Source of the DNA: Bacteroidales bacterium UBA1192
GTDB taxonomy: Bacteria; Bacteroidota; Bacteroidia; Bacteroidales; Bacteroidaceae
Assembly: GCA_002310175.1 (NCBI GenBank)
Contig: DBYG01000002.1
Span: 29,051 to 49,838, forward strand
Direction of reading: 5' to 3'
Length of the DNA stretch: 20,788 bases
Positions within the stretch are counted from its first letter, which is position 1. Every line of letters starts with the position of its first letter. Below the pieces are notes generated by a model, which was not told the DNA's origin, did not search any database, and saw only the letters and a list, made by a program, of their open reading frames with translations. The translations under genes and the position numbers were made by a program. Of the stretch, positions 13,496 through 20,788 are shown one piece after another.

Positions 13496-15316
13496 TTAAT
13501 TTGTTGATATTTTCCTGAAAGGTTTGTATTCCATTCCGCCGCCGGCATATCCCGCGTTTTTGAAGAACTCAACGAACGTGAGTCGCATCGGGTGTACAAT
13601 GGCGCCCAGGATATTCATGAAAATGTTCAACGCGTGACCTATCACAAATATCAGCACCATCACAATGAATCCGATCACCTTGTTGTCAGGTGCCATACCC
13701 ACAGCCATGCTGTTGAACACATTAGCCAGAATACCGCCGCTCAGGCCCAGCGCAAACAGACGCACATATGAGAGCACGTCACCCAGCAGGCCTGTCGCCA
13801 TATTATAGGTATCCCATAGGCCCAGGCCAATGTTCAGCAACGGGTTCTTGCCCGGACTGTTGAACAGGAATATCAGCACAGCGGCCACAATCAGGATAGC
13901 CAGTATCACCGGGCTCTTGAAATCAAGACCGGCCAGCGCAACCACGCCCACCGTAATGAGCAGAACGAGCCACCCTATGGTGCTCAGCGCAAACTTGAAC
14001 CCGCACTGAATAGCCAGGTTAACTGCCTTTATGCCCATACCGAACAGGATCTGCACCACGCCTATGCACAGTGACACCGTGAACATGGTGGAGTTATCGG
14101 TATAGAGTATCCCCTTCATCTTTTGTACGAACGGGATGTCCAGGTCATACATATTGAACCCGAAGAACGTGCCCGAAAGCAGTCCGCACAGCATAGTGCT
14201 GGCACCGAACAGCACCACCAGCCACTTACTGAAGCTTGGGTTGATAAGCTGGAACAGTTTGGTGAAAATAGGCAGCGCCACAATCATCAGCAGTCCGTAG
14301 CCCGTATCGCCCAGACAGAGCCCAAAGAAGAGCATAAAGAACGGCGCAAAGAACAGCGTCAGGTCCAGTTCCTGATATGTGGGTAGCATGTAGAGCTTGG
14401 TGAGCGGCTCAAACAGTTTGGCAAATCTGTTGTTACTAAGTTGGATAGGTATGTCATCATCAGGAGTGGGATCATCAACTTCAAAGAACACGCCCTTAAG
14501 GTCCAGCTCACGGCTGGCCTCCTCCACCTTATCGGCAGGAATCCAGCCCTCAAGCAACAGGAGGGTATCGGCAGCAAGGTGCTCGCCGGTAAGTTTCACC
14601 CGACCAAAGTCTATCTTGCTATCCAATTGTTTTACAGCGCCTTGCAGCACAGGTACACCAACTCTGGCAAGCTGTACCATCTTAACCGGGATGGCATCTA
14701 TTGCAGCCTGAGTCTTGTCTATATCGGCCTGGACCGATGACAGCGACATAGATGGCAGATGAACGCGCTCGGCATCAATATCCACCGGCGTTCCCTCATG
14801 CGTGACGGTGACGAAATTCACCTTCTGCTTGTCACGCATAATCTCAATGGCATTGTAATCCTGTTCCCACTCTTGTTTGTAGACGCGCAGTGGGCAGGTA
14901 TAGAAACGCAACTTGTAGCCGGCACGGATAAGGCGCACCACATTATGTGGATCAAAATCACCCCACGGCAGCAACTGTGCGCGGTCGCGACTGAGTGCCT
15001 GAAGAGTCTGCTCCTGCACTAGCTTGTCCGCCTCCAGGATATCGAACTGTTCCAATATGTTCCGTGCCGAAACATTGTCCGTATGTTCGTCTCTAATTTG
15101 TTCACCCCCGATGGGTGCAAACATCGGTTCAAGCACCTTAAGAGCGTTCTTGTATCGGGCCAGCAGGTTAATATCATCCTGAAGAGCCTGATCCTGGACT
15201 GCCCCCTCCTGCTTACGGATTACATGTACCACTCCAAGAGAACGCAGATGTTCCAGGAACTGGTCATACTCCTTACTGTGAATAAGGAAGGAGAGTTTTT
15301 TCATCTTTGTAATCAT
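13496..15316 (-). CDS. ntpI: V-type ATPase subunit I (membrane stator, a-subunit)
   Basis: The 606-residue subunit forms the ion half-channels and anchors the stator. The N-terminal cytoplasmic half (1-315) includes mixed helical parts and the LEGWIPADKVEEA segment (255-266) typical of the family. The membrane half starts with LFFAPFFMLFFGLCLGDTGYGL (321-342) and has seven or eight hydrophobic segments. The essential channel arginine is R519 in GDVLSYVRLFALGLSGG, and HALNIFMNILGAIVHPMRL (561-579) is the matching conserved helix. The C-terminus, F-K-N-A-G-Y..GG...Y.PF, is as in other bacterial I subunits. Length is slightly shorter than the 640-660 common in Firmicutes. The ATG overlaps the D-subunit stop by 4 bp, suggesting coupled translation. 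Confidence 0.95.
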   Translation of the reverse strand: MITKMKKLSFLIHSKEYDQFLEHLRSLGVVHVIRKQEGAVQDQALQDDINLLARYKNALKVLEPMFAPIGGEQIRDEHTDNVSARNILEQFDILEADKLVQEQTLQALSRDRAQLLPWGDFDPHNVVRLIRAGYKLRFYTCPLRVYKQEWEQDYNAIEIMRDKQKVNFVTVTHEGTPVDIDAERVHLPSMSLSSVQADIDKTQAAIDAIPVKMVQLARVGVPVLQGAVKQLDSKIDFGRVKLTGEHLAADTLLLLEGWIPADKVEEASRELDLKGVFFEVDDPTPDDDIPIQLSNNRFAKLFEPLTKLYMLPTYQELDLTLFFAPFFMLFFGLCLGDTGYGLLMIVALPIFTKLFQLINPSFSKWLVVLFGASTMLCGLLSGTFFGFNMYDLDIPFVQKMKGILYTDNSTMFTVSLCIGVVQILFGMGIKAVNLAIQCGFKFALSTIGWLVLLITVGVVALAGLDFKSPVILAILIVAAVLIFLFNSPGKNPLLNIGLGLWDTYNMATGLLGDVLSYVRLFALGLSGGILANVFNSMAVGMAPDNKVIGFIVMVLIFVIGHALNIFMNILGAIVHPMRLTFVEFFKNAGYAGGGMEYKPFRKISTN

Positions 15317-15933
15317 AACTCGGCCTCCTCTTCTTTAGCAGCTTCACGGGCCTCAAGCAGAGATTTCAGGATTTTCTGGCTTGACTTGGACAAGTTCTCC
15401 TCATCCTCCATGAAGCGTTTTATCTTACGAATAGCATCCTCATAACCGGGAATCTGAACCTTCTCGAACAGGTTAACCTTCTGAGTGGTCTTCTTGCGGG
15501 CTTTCTCCAGCAGACCCAGTTTGGCAGTGGTGAACTCCACCAGTATTGCATCATGGGCCAGACTCTGCAGTATGTTGATGCCATCATAGTACCATTTGGG
15601 CTGACTGAACAGGCTGAACGGAGCAACATCGAACTCAACCTCATCAAGCACCGGGATTCGAGTTCCGGCAATCTTGCGCACGGCCAGGTGAACGTCCTTC
15701 ACCTTGACCAGATTAGCGTTGAATTCGTTCCACAGCGCAAACATGGAGTCATACTTGCTTATACCCTCCTCCAGCTCACGCTCCAGCCGGACCAGATCGT
15801 CCTTGCATTTCTTGACCTCCATACGCAGCGCGCTCTCCTTACTCTTTATTATAGGTAAGGTGCGCTTACGCACTTTCAGTTGCTTCTCCAGTACTTGAAG
15901 TGAGGTCTTGTTATATTGGAACTTTATCGCCAT
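15313..15933 (-). CDS. ntpD: V-type ATPase subunit D (central rotor shaft)
   Basis: The 206-residue protein is the central stalk that turns inside the A3B3 head. It starts with FQYNKTSLQVLEKQLKVRKRTLPIIKSK, a long coiled-coil helix (about 8-75), and ends with a second long charged helix (about 130-202), the antiparallel pair expected for subunit D. The middle part (85-125) is the globular tip. Its rotor partner, subunit F, has no gene in this operon. It begins 48 bases after the B gene, with a hairpin in that gap and AGGAT directly before the ATG. The last codons overlap the start of the I gene. Confidence 0.93.
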   Translation of the reverse strand: MAIKFQYNKTSLQVLEKQLKVRKRTLPIIKSKESALRMEVKKCKDDLVRLERELEEGISKYDSMFALWNEFNANLVKVKDVHLAVRKIAGTRIPVLDEVEFDVAPFSLFSQPKWYYDGINILQSLAHDAILVEFTTAKLGLLEKARKKTTQKVNLFEKVQIPGYEDAIRKIKRFMEDEENLSKSSQKILKSLLEAREAAKEEEAEL

Positions 15934-15946
15934 ATCCTATTTTTTT

Positions 15947-15989
15947 CAAAATAGTATAATTGGGGTTAGACCCATTTTGTACTATTTTG
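15947..15989. promoter_or_regulatory. Intercistronic inverted repeat at the B-subunit stop
   Basis: Perfect 10-bp arms CAAAATAGTA (15947-15956) and TACTATTTTG (15980-15989) enclose 23 bases that contain an inner TGGG/CCCA pair (15961-15964, 15971-15974). The B-subunit TAG (15984-15982) is within one arm. On the minus strand no T-run follows (A residues do), so it is not a terminator; an mRNA processing or stability hairpin between the B and D genes is plausible. Confidence 0.6.
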
Positions 15990-17301
15990 GCCAATATTGC
16001 TCTACAAGGGCGGCCTTGATGTTCACTTCGTCGGGCTTGAAGTTCTGGGCAAAGAGCTGCCAGGTAACATCAAGCATCTCTGTGGTATCCAGGTTCACGT
16101 CAATGGCCAGGAGTTTCTCGCTGTAGTCATGAGCGAACTTAAGCGTACGCTCATCGTAGTCAGTCAGGTCAAAACCGTTCTCCACCTTGGTCTTGGCGTT
16201 GGCGGCATCGGCATACAGACGCACGGCGGCATTCATCACCTGCGGATGGTCGGCACGCGTTTTCTTACCGTTAACAAGCTGTTTCAAACGGGACAATGAG
16301 CGGAACGGGTCAACGATAACCTTACCTATATCACTGTCGCGGCGCAGGAACAACTGACCCTCGGTGATATAACCCGTATTATCAGGTACGGCATGAGTAA
16401 TATCGCCGCCACTCAAAGTCGTAACAGCAATAATAGTGATGGAACCACCTGATGGGAACTGCACGGCCTTCTCATAGATCTTGGCCAGGTCAGAGTAAAG
16501 CGAACCCGGCATAGAGTCCTTGGAAGGAATCTGGTCCATACGGTTCGAGACGATAGCCAGAGCATCAGCGTATGATGTCATATCGGAGAGCAGCACCAGC
16601 ACCTTCTCATCCTTCTGCACGGCAAAATACTCAGCAGCGGTCAGAGCCATATCAGGCACCAGCAGGCGCTCTACAGCAGGGTCCTCGGTGGTGTTCATGA
16701 ATCCGATAATACGGTCCATGGCACCAGCATTGGAGAACACGTTCTTAAAGTACAGGTAGTCGTCATTAGTCATACCCATACCGCCCAGGATAATCTTATC
16801 GGCTTTGGCACGCATGGCAACGGTAGCCATAACCTGATTGAAAGGCTGGTCCGGATCGGCAAAGAAAGGAATCTTCTGTCCGGACACAAGAGTATTGTTA
16901 AGGTCAATACCCGCGATACCGGTTGCTATAAGCTCAGACGGCTGTTTACGGCGCACGGGATTAACCGACGGACCGCCAATTTCAACATCTGCGCCCTCAA
17001 CAGCAGGACCGCCGTCGATAGGGTTACCGTATGCGTTGAAGAATCGGCCAGCCAGGCTGTCACTCACTTTCAGCGTAGGAGCCTTGCCCATAAACACCAC
17101 CTCGGCGTTTGTGGGAATACCACCGGTGCCCTCAAACACCTGCAGCGTAACGTCATCGCCAACGATCTTAACCACCTGAGCCAGTCGGCCATCGATAACG
17201 GCCAGCTCATCGTAACCCACACCCTGCGCCTTAAGCGAGCAGGTAGCCTTGGTAATCTGGCTGATCTTGGTGTAAATCTTCTGGAATGCCTTTGTTGTCA
17301 T
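15982..17301 (-). CDS. ntpB: V-type ATPase subunit B (non-catalytic head subunit)
   Basis: The 439-residue protein belongs to the ATP synthase alpha/beta superfamily, B type. At the place of the Walker A motif it has GQKIPFFADPD (141-151), which lacks the P-loop GKT and is typical of non-catalytic B subunits. LLSDMTSYADAL (237-248) is the conserved Walker B region, YITEGQ is at 311-316, and the arginine of RSLSRL (R338) is the finger completing the catalytic site on subunit A. A slightly short C-terminus ends in LVEQYWPK. The gene starts 12 bases after the A gene, giving the usual A-B pair. No anomalies in motif or length were seen. Confidence 0.96.
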   Translation of the reverse strand: MTTKAFQKIYTKISQITKATCSLKAQGVGYDELAVIDGRLAQVVKIVGDDVTLQVFEGTGGIPTNAEVVFMGKAPTLKVSDSLAGRFFNAYGNPIDGGPAVEGADVEIGGPSVNPVRRKQPSELIATGIAGIDLNNTLVSGQKIPFFADPDQPFNQVMATVAMRAKADKIILGGMGMTNDDYLYFKNVFSNAGAMDRIIGFMNTTEDPAVERLLVPDMALTAAEYFAVQKDEKVLVLLSDMTSYADALAIVSNRMDQIPSKDSMPGSLYSDLAKIYEKAVQFPSGGSITIIAVTTLSGGDITHAVPDNTGYITEGQLFLRRDSDIGKVIVDPFRSLSRLKQLVNGKKTRADHPQVMNAAVRLYADAANAKTKVENGFDLTDYDERTLKFAHDYSEKLLAIDVNLDTTEMLDVTWQLFAQNFKPDEVNIKAALVEQYWPK

Positions 17302-17313
17302 AGCTATAGTGAG

Positions 17314-19071
17314 TTAAGCGGTTTTACGTTCAGCAAGAAGGGCCTTGAGTTCCTTCTCGTACTCAAAATACTTGTCCGATTCAAACGGCTGGTAGTTCAT
17401 CTGCTTGCACAGGTTGATTACCTTCTTGAAATAATCTATAACCTCCAGGAAAGTATCAAACTTAAATTCAGTATGGCAGATGTCAATCACGCGGTCCACG
17501 ATGGTCTCTTGACGCTCCATCGGGGTCACGGCATCAACCTCATCAAAGGCATCCTGCTGCAATACGATAAAGTCTATCAGCTCTGATTTCCAAAATGTTA
17601 CGTGATAATCCACAGGAACACCGTCATCGCCCAGGATGTTAATCTGCTCGGCAATCTCCTTACCGCGCAGCAGGCGGGTCTTAAGCTCGTTCACCTTACT
17701 TGTCCAATCGCCGTTAATGCGGTCGGTGATATACTTTTCAAATTCCGGATAATCCAGATATTTGGAGTAAGAGTCAATGGGATTGATGGCCGGATAGCGC
17801 TTGCGGTCGGCACGCTCCTGCTCCAGGGCGTAGAAGCATCGGGCCACCTTCTTGGTGTTCTCCGTAACCGGCTCCTTAAGATTACCTCCGGCAGGTGATA
17901 CCGTACCTATAAAGGTAATTGAACCCGGCTGGCCGTTGTTCAGGTAAACATAACCTGCACGTCCATAGAAGTTTGCAATGATACTGGAAATATCCATAGG
18001 GAAAGCATCCGGACCGGGCAGCTCCTCCATACGGTTGGACATCTCACGTAGAGCCTGTGCCCAACGGCTTGTAGAGTCTGCCATCAGCAGAACGCGCAAG
18101 CCCATACTACGGTAATATTCCGATATAGCCATAGCCGTATACACCGAAGCCTCACGGGCAGCCACCGGCATGTTTGAAGTGTTTGCAATAATGATTGTAC
18201 GCTCCATCAGCTTACGGCCAGTGTGCGGGTCGTCCAGCTCCGGGAACTCGGTAAATATCTCCACAACCTCATTGGCACGCTCACCGCAGGCAGCAATAAC
18301 CACTATATCAGCCTCGGCCTGCTTGGAGATTGCGTGCTGCAACACGGTCTTACCTGTACCGAACGGACCCGGAATAAATCCGGTACCGCCTTCCACAATG
18401 GGGTTCAGAGTATCTATGGAACGAACACCTGTCTCCAGCAGCTTGAATGGACGAGGTTTCTCGCGATAATTCGTCATTGCCACCTTAACAGGCCATTTCT
18501 GGATCATGTTTACGCTTAGGGTATCACCACTGGCGTTCTCCAGCACCGCAATCTCATCAATAATGCGGTACTCACCCTCTGTGGCAATCTTCTTGACAGT
18601 ATACTCACCCTCCAGACGGAACGGAGCCATGATCTTGAGCGGCTGGAAATTCTCCTCAACCTTACCTAACCAGTCCGATGCACGCACCTTATCGCCCACC
18701 TTAACGATAGGTTCAAACTTCCAAAGGCGGTCATTATCAAGCGGATAGGTGTATTCTCCGCGCTTAAGAAACACGCCGGTCATCTTGTCCAGGTCATTCT
18801 GCAGACCATCATAGTTGTGCGACAGCATGCCGGGACCCAGCGTAACCTCCAGCATGTGGCCGGTAAATTCGGCAGGCGCTCCCACCTTGAGTCCTCGGGT
18901 GCTCTCGAATACCTGGACGAAAACATTCTCGCCCACCACCTTGATGACCTCGGACATCAGCTTATCGCCTCCTGTCTCAATGTAGCAGATCTCATTCTGC
19001 GCAACAGGGCCGTCCACCTTGAGCGTGACCATGTTGGCAATGACTCCGCGCACTGTACCTTTTGTACTCAT
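17314..19071 (-). CDS. ntpA: V-type ATPase subunit A (catalytic head subunit)
   Basis: The 585-residue catalytic subunit hydrolyses or makes ATP. An N-terminal beta-barrel (about 1-75) is followed by the A-type insertion (about 105-190, a feature that separates V-type A from F-type beta), then the nucleotide domain with Walker A GPFGTGKT (235-242), the catalytic glutamate region CGERANEV (262-269, E264) and Walker B LLMADSTSRWAQALRE (328-343). SPAGGNLKEPVT (392-403) is conserved, and the helical C-terminal domain follows. Size is as usual for the family. The start ATG has a 16-bp AT-rich palindrome 9 bases upstream. It follows the DUF2764 gene by 46 bases and precedes B by 12. Confidence 0.97.
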   Translation of the reverse strand: MSTKGTVRGVIANMVTLKVDGPVAQNEICYIETGGDKLMSEVIKVVGENVFVQVFESTRGLKVGAPAEFTGHMLEVTLGPGMLSHNYDGLQNDLDKMTGVFLKRGEYTYPLDNDRLWKFEPIVKVGDKVRASDWLGKVEENFQPLKIMAPFRLEGEYTVKKIATEGEYRIIDEIAVLENASGDTLSVNMIQKWPVKVAMTNYREKPRPFKLLETGVRSIDTLNPIVEGGTGFIPGPFGTGKTVLQHAISKQAEADIVVIAACGERANEVVEIFTEFPELDDPHTGRKLMERTIIIANTSNMPVAAREASVYTAMAISEYYRSMGLRVLLMADSTSRWAQALREMSNRMEELPGPDAFPMDISSIIANFYGRAGYVYLNNGQPGSITFIGTVSPAGGNLKEPVTENTKKVARCFYALEQERADRKRYPAINPIDSYSKYLDYPEFEKYITDRINGDWTSKVNELKTRLLRGKEIAEQINILGDDGVPVDYHVTFWKSELIDFIVLQQDAFDEVDAVTPMERQETIVDRVIDICHTEFKFDTFLEVIDYFKKVINLCKQMNYQPFESDKYFEYEKELKALLAERKTA

Positions 19072-19079
19072 ATTTGATT

Positions 19080-19095
19080 TTTTAACTCGTTAAAA
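19080..19095. promoter_or_regulatory. Short perfect palindrome before the A-subunit start
   Basis: TTTTAAC-TC-GTTAAAA is a perfect inverted repeat with a 2-base centre, ending 9 bases upstream of the A-subunit ATG on the minus strand. In RNA it could form a 6-bp AU stem with a CGAG loop near the ribosome binding region, or in DNA be a protein site. It is weak and its role is unknown. Confidence 0.4.
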
Positions 19096-19117
19096 TTTAA
19101 TTGAGAGCTGAGAATTA

Positions 19118-19978
19118 TCAATTTGTCTTGAATTCTGCCGGAACAGCAGTCTGCCCCTTCAAATCCCCAATCAGTTTCCTGAAGAGGTTCTGGCCTTCCT
19201 CCTTATCCAGGCTGGTCCAGCGCTCAACCATACCCAGACGCACCATGTATGAGAACAGGCGTTCCACACCAAAGTAATTAAAGAAGGTATTGTCCTCTAA
19301 CCAACTCCAACGTAACATATCAGCCTTGCGCTCACGATATGAGAGGTCATCCTCATCAAGCAGCCGCACCACATCATCAAAATAGTCCAGTTCCTGACTC
19401 AATCCCCAATCCCTGGCACCGCTAGTACGCAGAGCTTGAGCGGTATCGTTCTGCCCTACTATTACCTTTTGCATGTCAAGATCATACTTGCGGGCTGTGA
19501 TAGCCGTCTGTATGTTATTAACATCCAGATTAAAACGGTACCAGCTGCGCACAAACTCATTGTCGGCCTGCATGGCGTGCTCATAAAACAGCGCCCACAG
19601 GCGATCCTCGGCAAATCCAGCCAGTTCTTGCCAGCTGTCCTCCTGCCACTCCTGCACAAACTTGTACATGAACTGCGGAATGCCCTGTGGGCAACGATCC
19701 TGAATCTTTACCGCCGATATCAGCTCCTCCAGTTGCTCAACACTGAACAGGCCCTGCACCAGGCTGACAGTATTTGCATCGGGCGCATGGTTGGAGCGCA
19801 GTATCGATATCAGGTTACGACAGTCATTCTCCAGCAGGAGAATATCCATAACCTTGCGGTCAGCGCCGCTCAGAGACTCATACACCTCAGTACGAAACTG
19901 TTCAGCCGATAACGCTGCCTTACTGTCGTCAAAACTTATGTCGGGCAGCCCGGATATTATGTAATAGTAATTACTCAT
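19118..19978 (-). CDS. DUF2764 protein, V-ATPase operon component (likely C-subunit counterpart)
   Basis: The 286-residue protein starts MSNYYYIISGLPDISFDD, a pattern typical of DUF2764 proteins, which occur in Bacteroidetes and Chlamydia V-ATPase operons at exactly this place, between E and A. It is soluble and helical, rich in Trp, Asp and Glu (for example FVQEWQEDSWQELAGFAEDRLWALFYEH), with the motif RSWYRFNLDVNNIQTAITARKYDLD in its middle; that segment resembles the part of C/d-type subunits in which helices connect the rotor stalk to the ring. Since no other C subunit is present, I infer that it fills that role. No catalytic motif is seen. Its ATG overlaps the E-subunit TGA by one base. 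Confidence 0.88.
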   Translation of the reverse strand: MSNYYYIISGLPDISFDDSKAALSAEQFRTEVYESLSGADRKVMDILLLENDCRNLISILRSNHAPDANTVSLVQGLFSVEQLEELISAVKIQDRCPQGIPQFMYKFVQEWQEDSWQELAGFAEDRLWALFYEHAMQADNEFVRSWYRFNLDVNNIQTAITARKYDLDMQKVIVGQNDTAQALRTSGARDWGLSQELDYFDDVVRLLDEDDLSYRERKADMLRWSWLEDNTFFNYFGVERLFSYMVRLGMVERWTSLDKEEGQNLFRKLIGDLKGQTAVPAEFKTN

Positions 19979-20568
19979 CAGAACAGGGTCTCAACCAGTT
20001 GCGGGCGCAGCATTGACTTGAACCAATTCTCAAACTCCTGATTGCCGAAATTAACTTTATAGGAACCATCTGTAGGAGAAATGGAAAAACCCACATCCTG
20101 ACCATTCACCTGTTTTATCTCAACTCCTTTGTCAAGCAAAGCTTTTGATTTGGAAAGGAAATACTTACGGAGGTTGTCAGATTGCGCGGTAGATATCACA
20201 ATACTTTCTTTTTTTACCCATTCAGTAGCCATTGATAGAATAAATGCATTGAAATTATCCTGATTTCCAGTAAAACCTTTTACTGCTTCATCAGTAATCT
20301 TATCAGTGATTACTGTAGCTATTTCAGACTTAAGGGCATTCACCGCCTGTGAAGCATAAAGTTTTAGTTCTTTCCGTACATTCTCTGCATTTGCAGAACT
20401 TTCCTTCCTAGCATTATAAAGTAATTCATCTGCTCTTTTTTGAGCCTCATTCAGAATTGCTTGAGCTTTTTCTTTAGCCTCTGCTAAGACCCTTTCAGCC
20501 TCTTCCTGCCCTTTGGCAACACCTTCTTTATAGATGATGTCCGTCAGTTCCTGAATTTTATTATTCAT
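19978..20568 (-). CDS. ntpE: V-type ATPase subunit E (peripheral stalk)
   Basis: From ATG 20568 the 196-residue protein has a long charged coiled-coil N-terminal half (about 1-85, with EGVAKGQEEAERVLAEAKEK) and a globular C-terminal half (about 95-196), the standard layout of subunit E, which links the head to subunit I. The frame continues upstream to an ATG at 20607, but that would add MDTCFCRQIKLNN, which does not resemble the family and lies in the promoter leader. Normally E pairs with subunit G/H in the stalk; no such gene is seen within the window, and upstream sequence beyond the window could hold one only if outside this transcript. It is the first gene of the operon. Confidence 0.9.
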   Translation of the reverse strand: MNNKIQELTDIIYKEGVAKGQEEAERVLAEAKEKAQAILNEAQKRADELLYNARKESSANAENVRKELKLYASQAVNALKSEIATVITDKITDEAVKGFTGNQDNFNAFILSMATEWVKKESIVISTAQSDNLRKYFLSKSKALLDKGVEIKQVNGQDVGFSISPTDGSYKVNFGNQEFENWFKSMLRPQLVETLF

Positions 20569-20599
20569 ATTATTAAGTTTAATTTGTCGACAAAAACAA

Positions 20600-20620
20600 G
20601 TATCCACTTAAAGCGAATAC
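20600..20620 (-). promoter_or_regulatory. Hairpin in the leader of the V-ATPase operon
   Basis: On the minus strand GUAUUCGC pairs with GUGGAUAC over 8 bp (two G-U pairs) around a UUUAA loop, about 32 bases before the E-subunit ATG. It would lie in the 5' untranslated leader of a transcript started at the -7 box at 20635-20642. It might stabilise the message; no riboswitch class was recognised. Confidence 0.5.
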
Positions 20621-20634
20621 ATTTTCATTCGGAA

Positions 20635-20642
20635 CAAATTTA
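20635..20642 (-). promoter_or_regulatory. Candidate -7 promoter box of the V-ATPase operon
   Basis: On the minus strand TAAATTTG matches TAnnTTTG exactly. A TTTC near-match to the TTTG -33 element lies at 20664-20661, 18 bases away. Start of transcription would be near 20629, giving a leader of about 60 nt before the E-subunit ATG. The remaining DNA up to 20788 is AT-rich with no gene seen. Confidence 0.5.
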
Positions 20643-20788
20643 GTATAAAAAAACAGAACTGAAATCATCACTTAAAAAAAGAATAAGCATACCGGATATA
20701 AAATAACAAAAAGTATGCAAAGCGAAGTGGACCAGTATTCATTCACAAAAAAAACAAGCTGAAAAAAAGACTTATTCACTCTCTGTTT

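Noticed and set aside
20569..20607. Longer N-terminus for subunit E
   Set aside because: The added residues (with two Cys near the start) are unlike subunit E, which normally begins directly with the charged coiled coil.

Overview
The window looks like a chromosomal segment from a gut-type Bacteroidales bacterium (Bacteroides/Prevotella relatives). The reasons are the -7 promoter boxes of TAnnTTTG type, an ECF sigma factor locus with two DUF4252 proteins, an animal/fungal-type (GT3) glycogen synthase next to a GT35 phosphorylase, and a V-type ATPase operon that carries a DUF2764 gene. No rRNA, tRNA, CRISPR array, transposase or phage gene was seen.

Layout: (1) 2-427 (+) is the 3' end of an unrecognised, acidic, GC-rich gene cut by the window edge. 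(2) 428-867 has no confident gene; its base composition is clearly more AT-rich. (3) 868-2767 (-) is a four-gene signalling operon, transcribed as DUF4252 protein, ECF sigma factor, one-pass membrane protein (likely anti-sigma), second DUF4252 protein. (4) 2768-3489 is a 722-base intergenic region holding a 252-bp element with imperfect 27-bp terminal inverted repeats and six 11-bp tandem repeats, a pair of 15-bp direct repeats, two candidate Bacteroides-type -7 boxes and a strong terminator hairpin just before mnmA. (5) 3490-4872 (+) is mnmA, tRNA 2-thiouridylase, with an extra block of about 97 residues in its middle.

(6) 4869-12871 (-) is a tightly packed six-gene operon: GT3 glycogen synthase, glycogen phosphorylase, KDG kinase, KDPG aldolase, an SDR-type fructuronate reductase, and mannonate dehydratase. 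Four of the five junctions overlap or nearly touch (4-bp or 1-bp overlaps, or 1 base between stop and start); the fifth gap is 19 bases. The last four genes convert fructuronate to pyruvate plus glyceraldehyde-3-phosphate; the first two make and mobilise glycogen. Putting both under one promoter links carbon storage to hexuronate use.

(7) 12902-13029 holds a 19-bp-stem terminator for the ATPase operon and a 7-bp tandem repeat next to the glycogen promoter. (8) 13030-20568 (-) is a seven-gene V-type ATPase operon in the order E, DUF2764, A, B, D, I, K. Recognisable C, F and G/H subunits are absent. The K subunit has the residue set known for Na+ binding in the Enterococcus enzyme, so the pump may move Na+ rather than H+. 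Its promoter and a leader hairpin lie in 20569-20788.

All identifications come from reading translations and motifs by eye; no database search was run.
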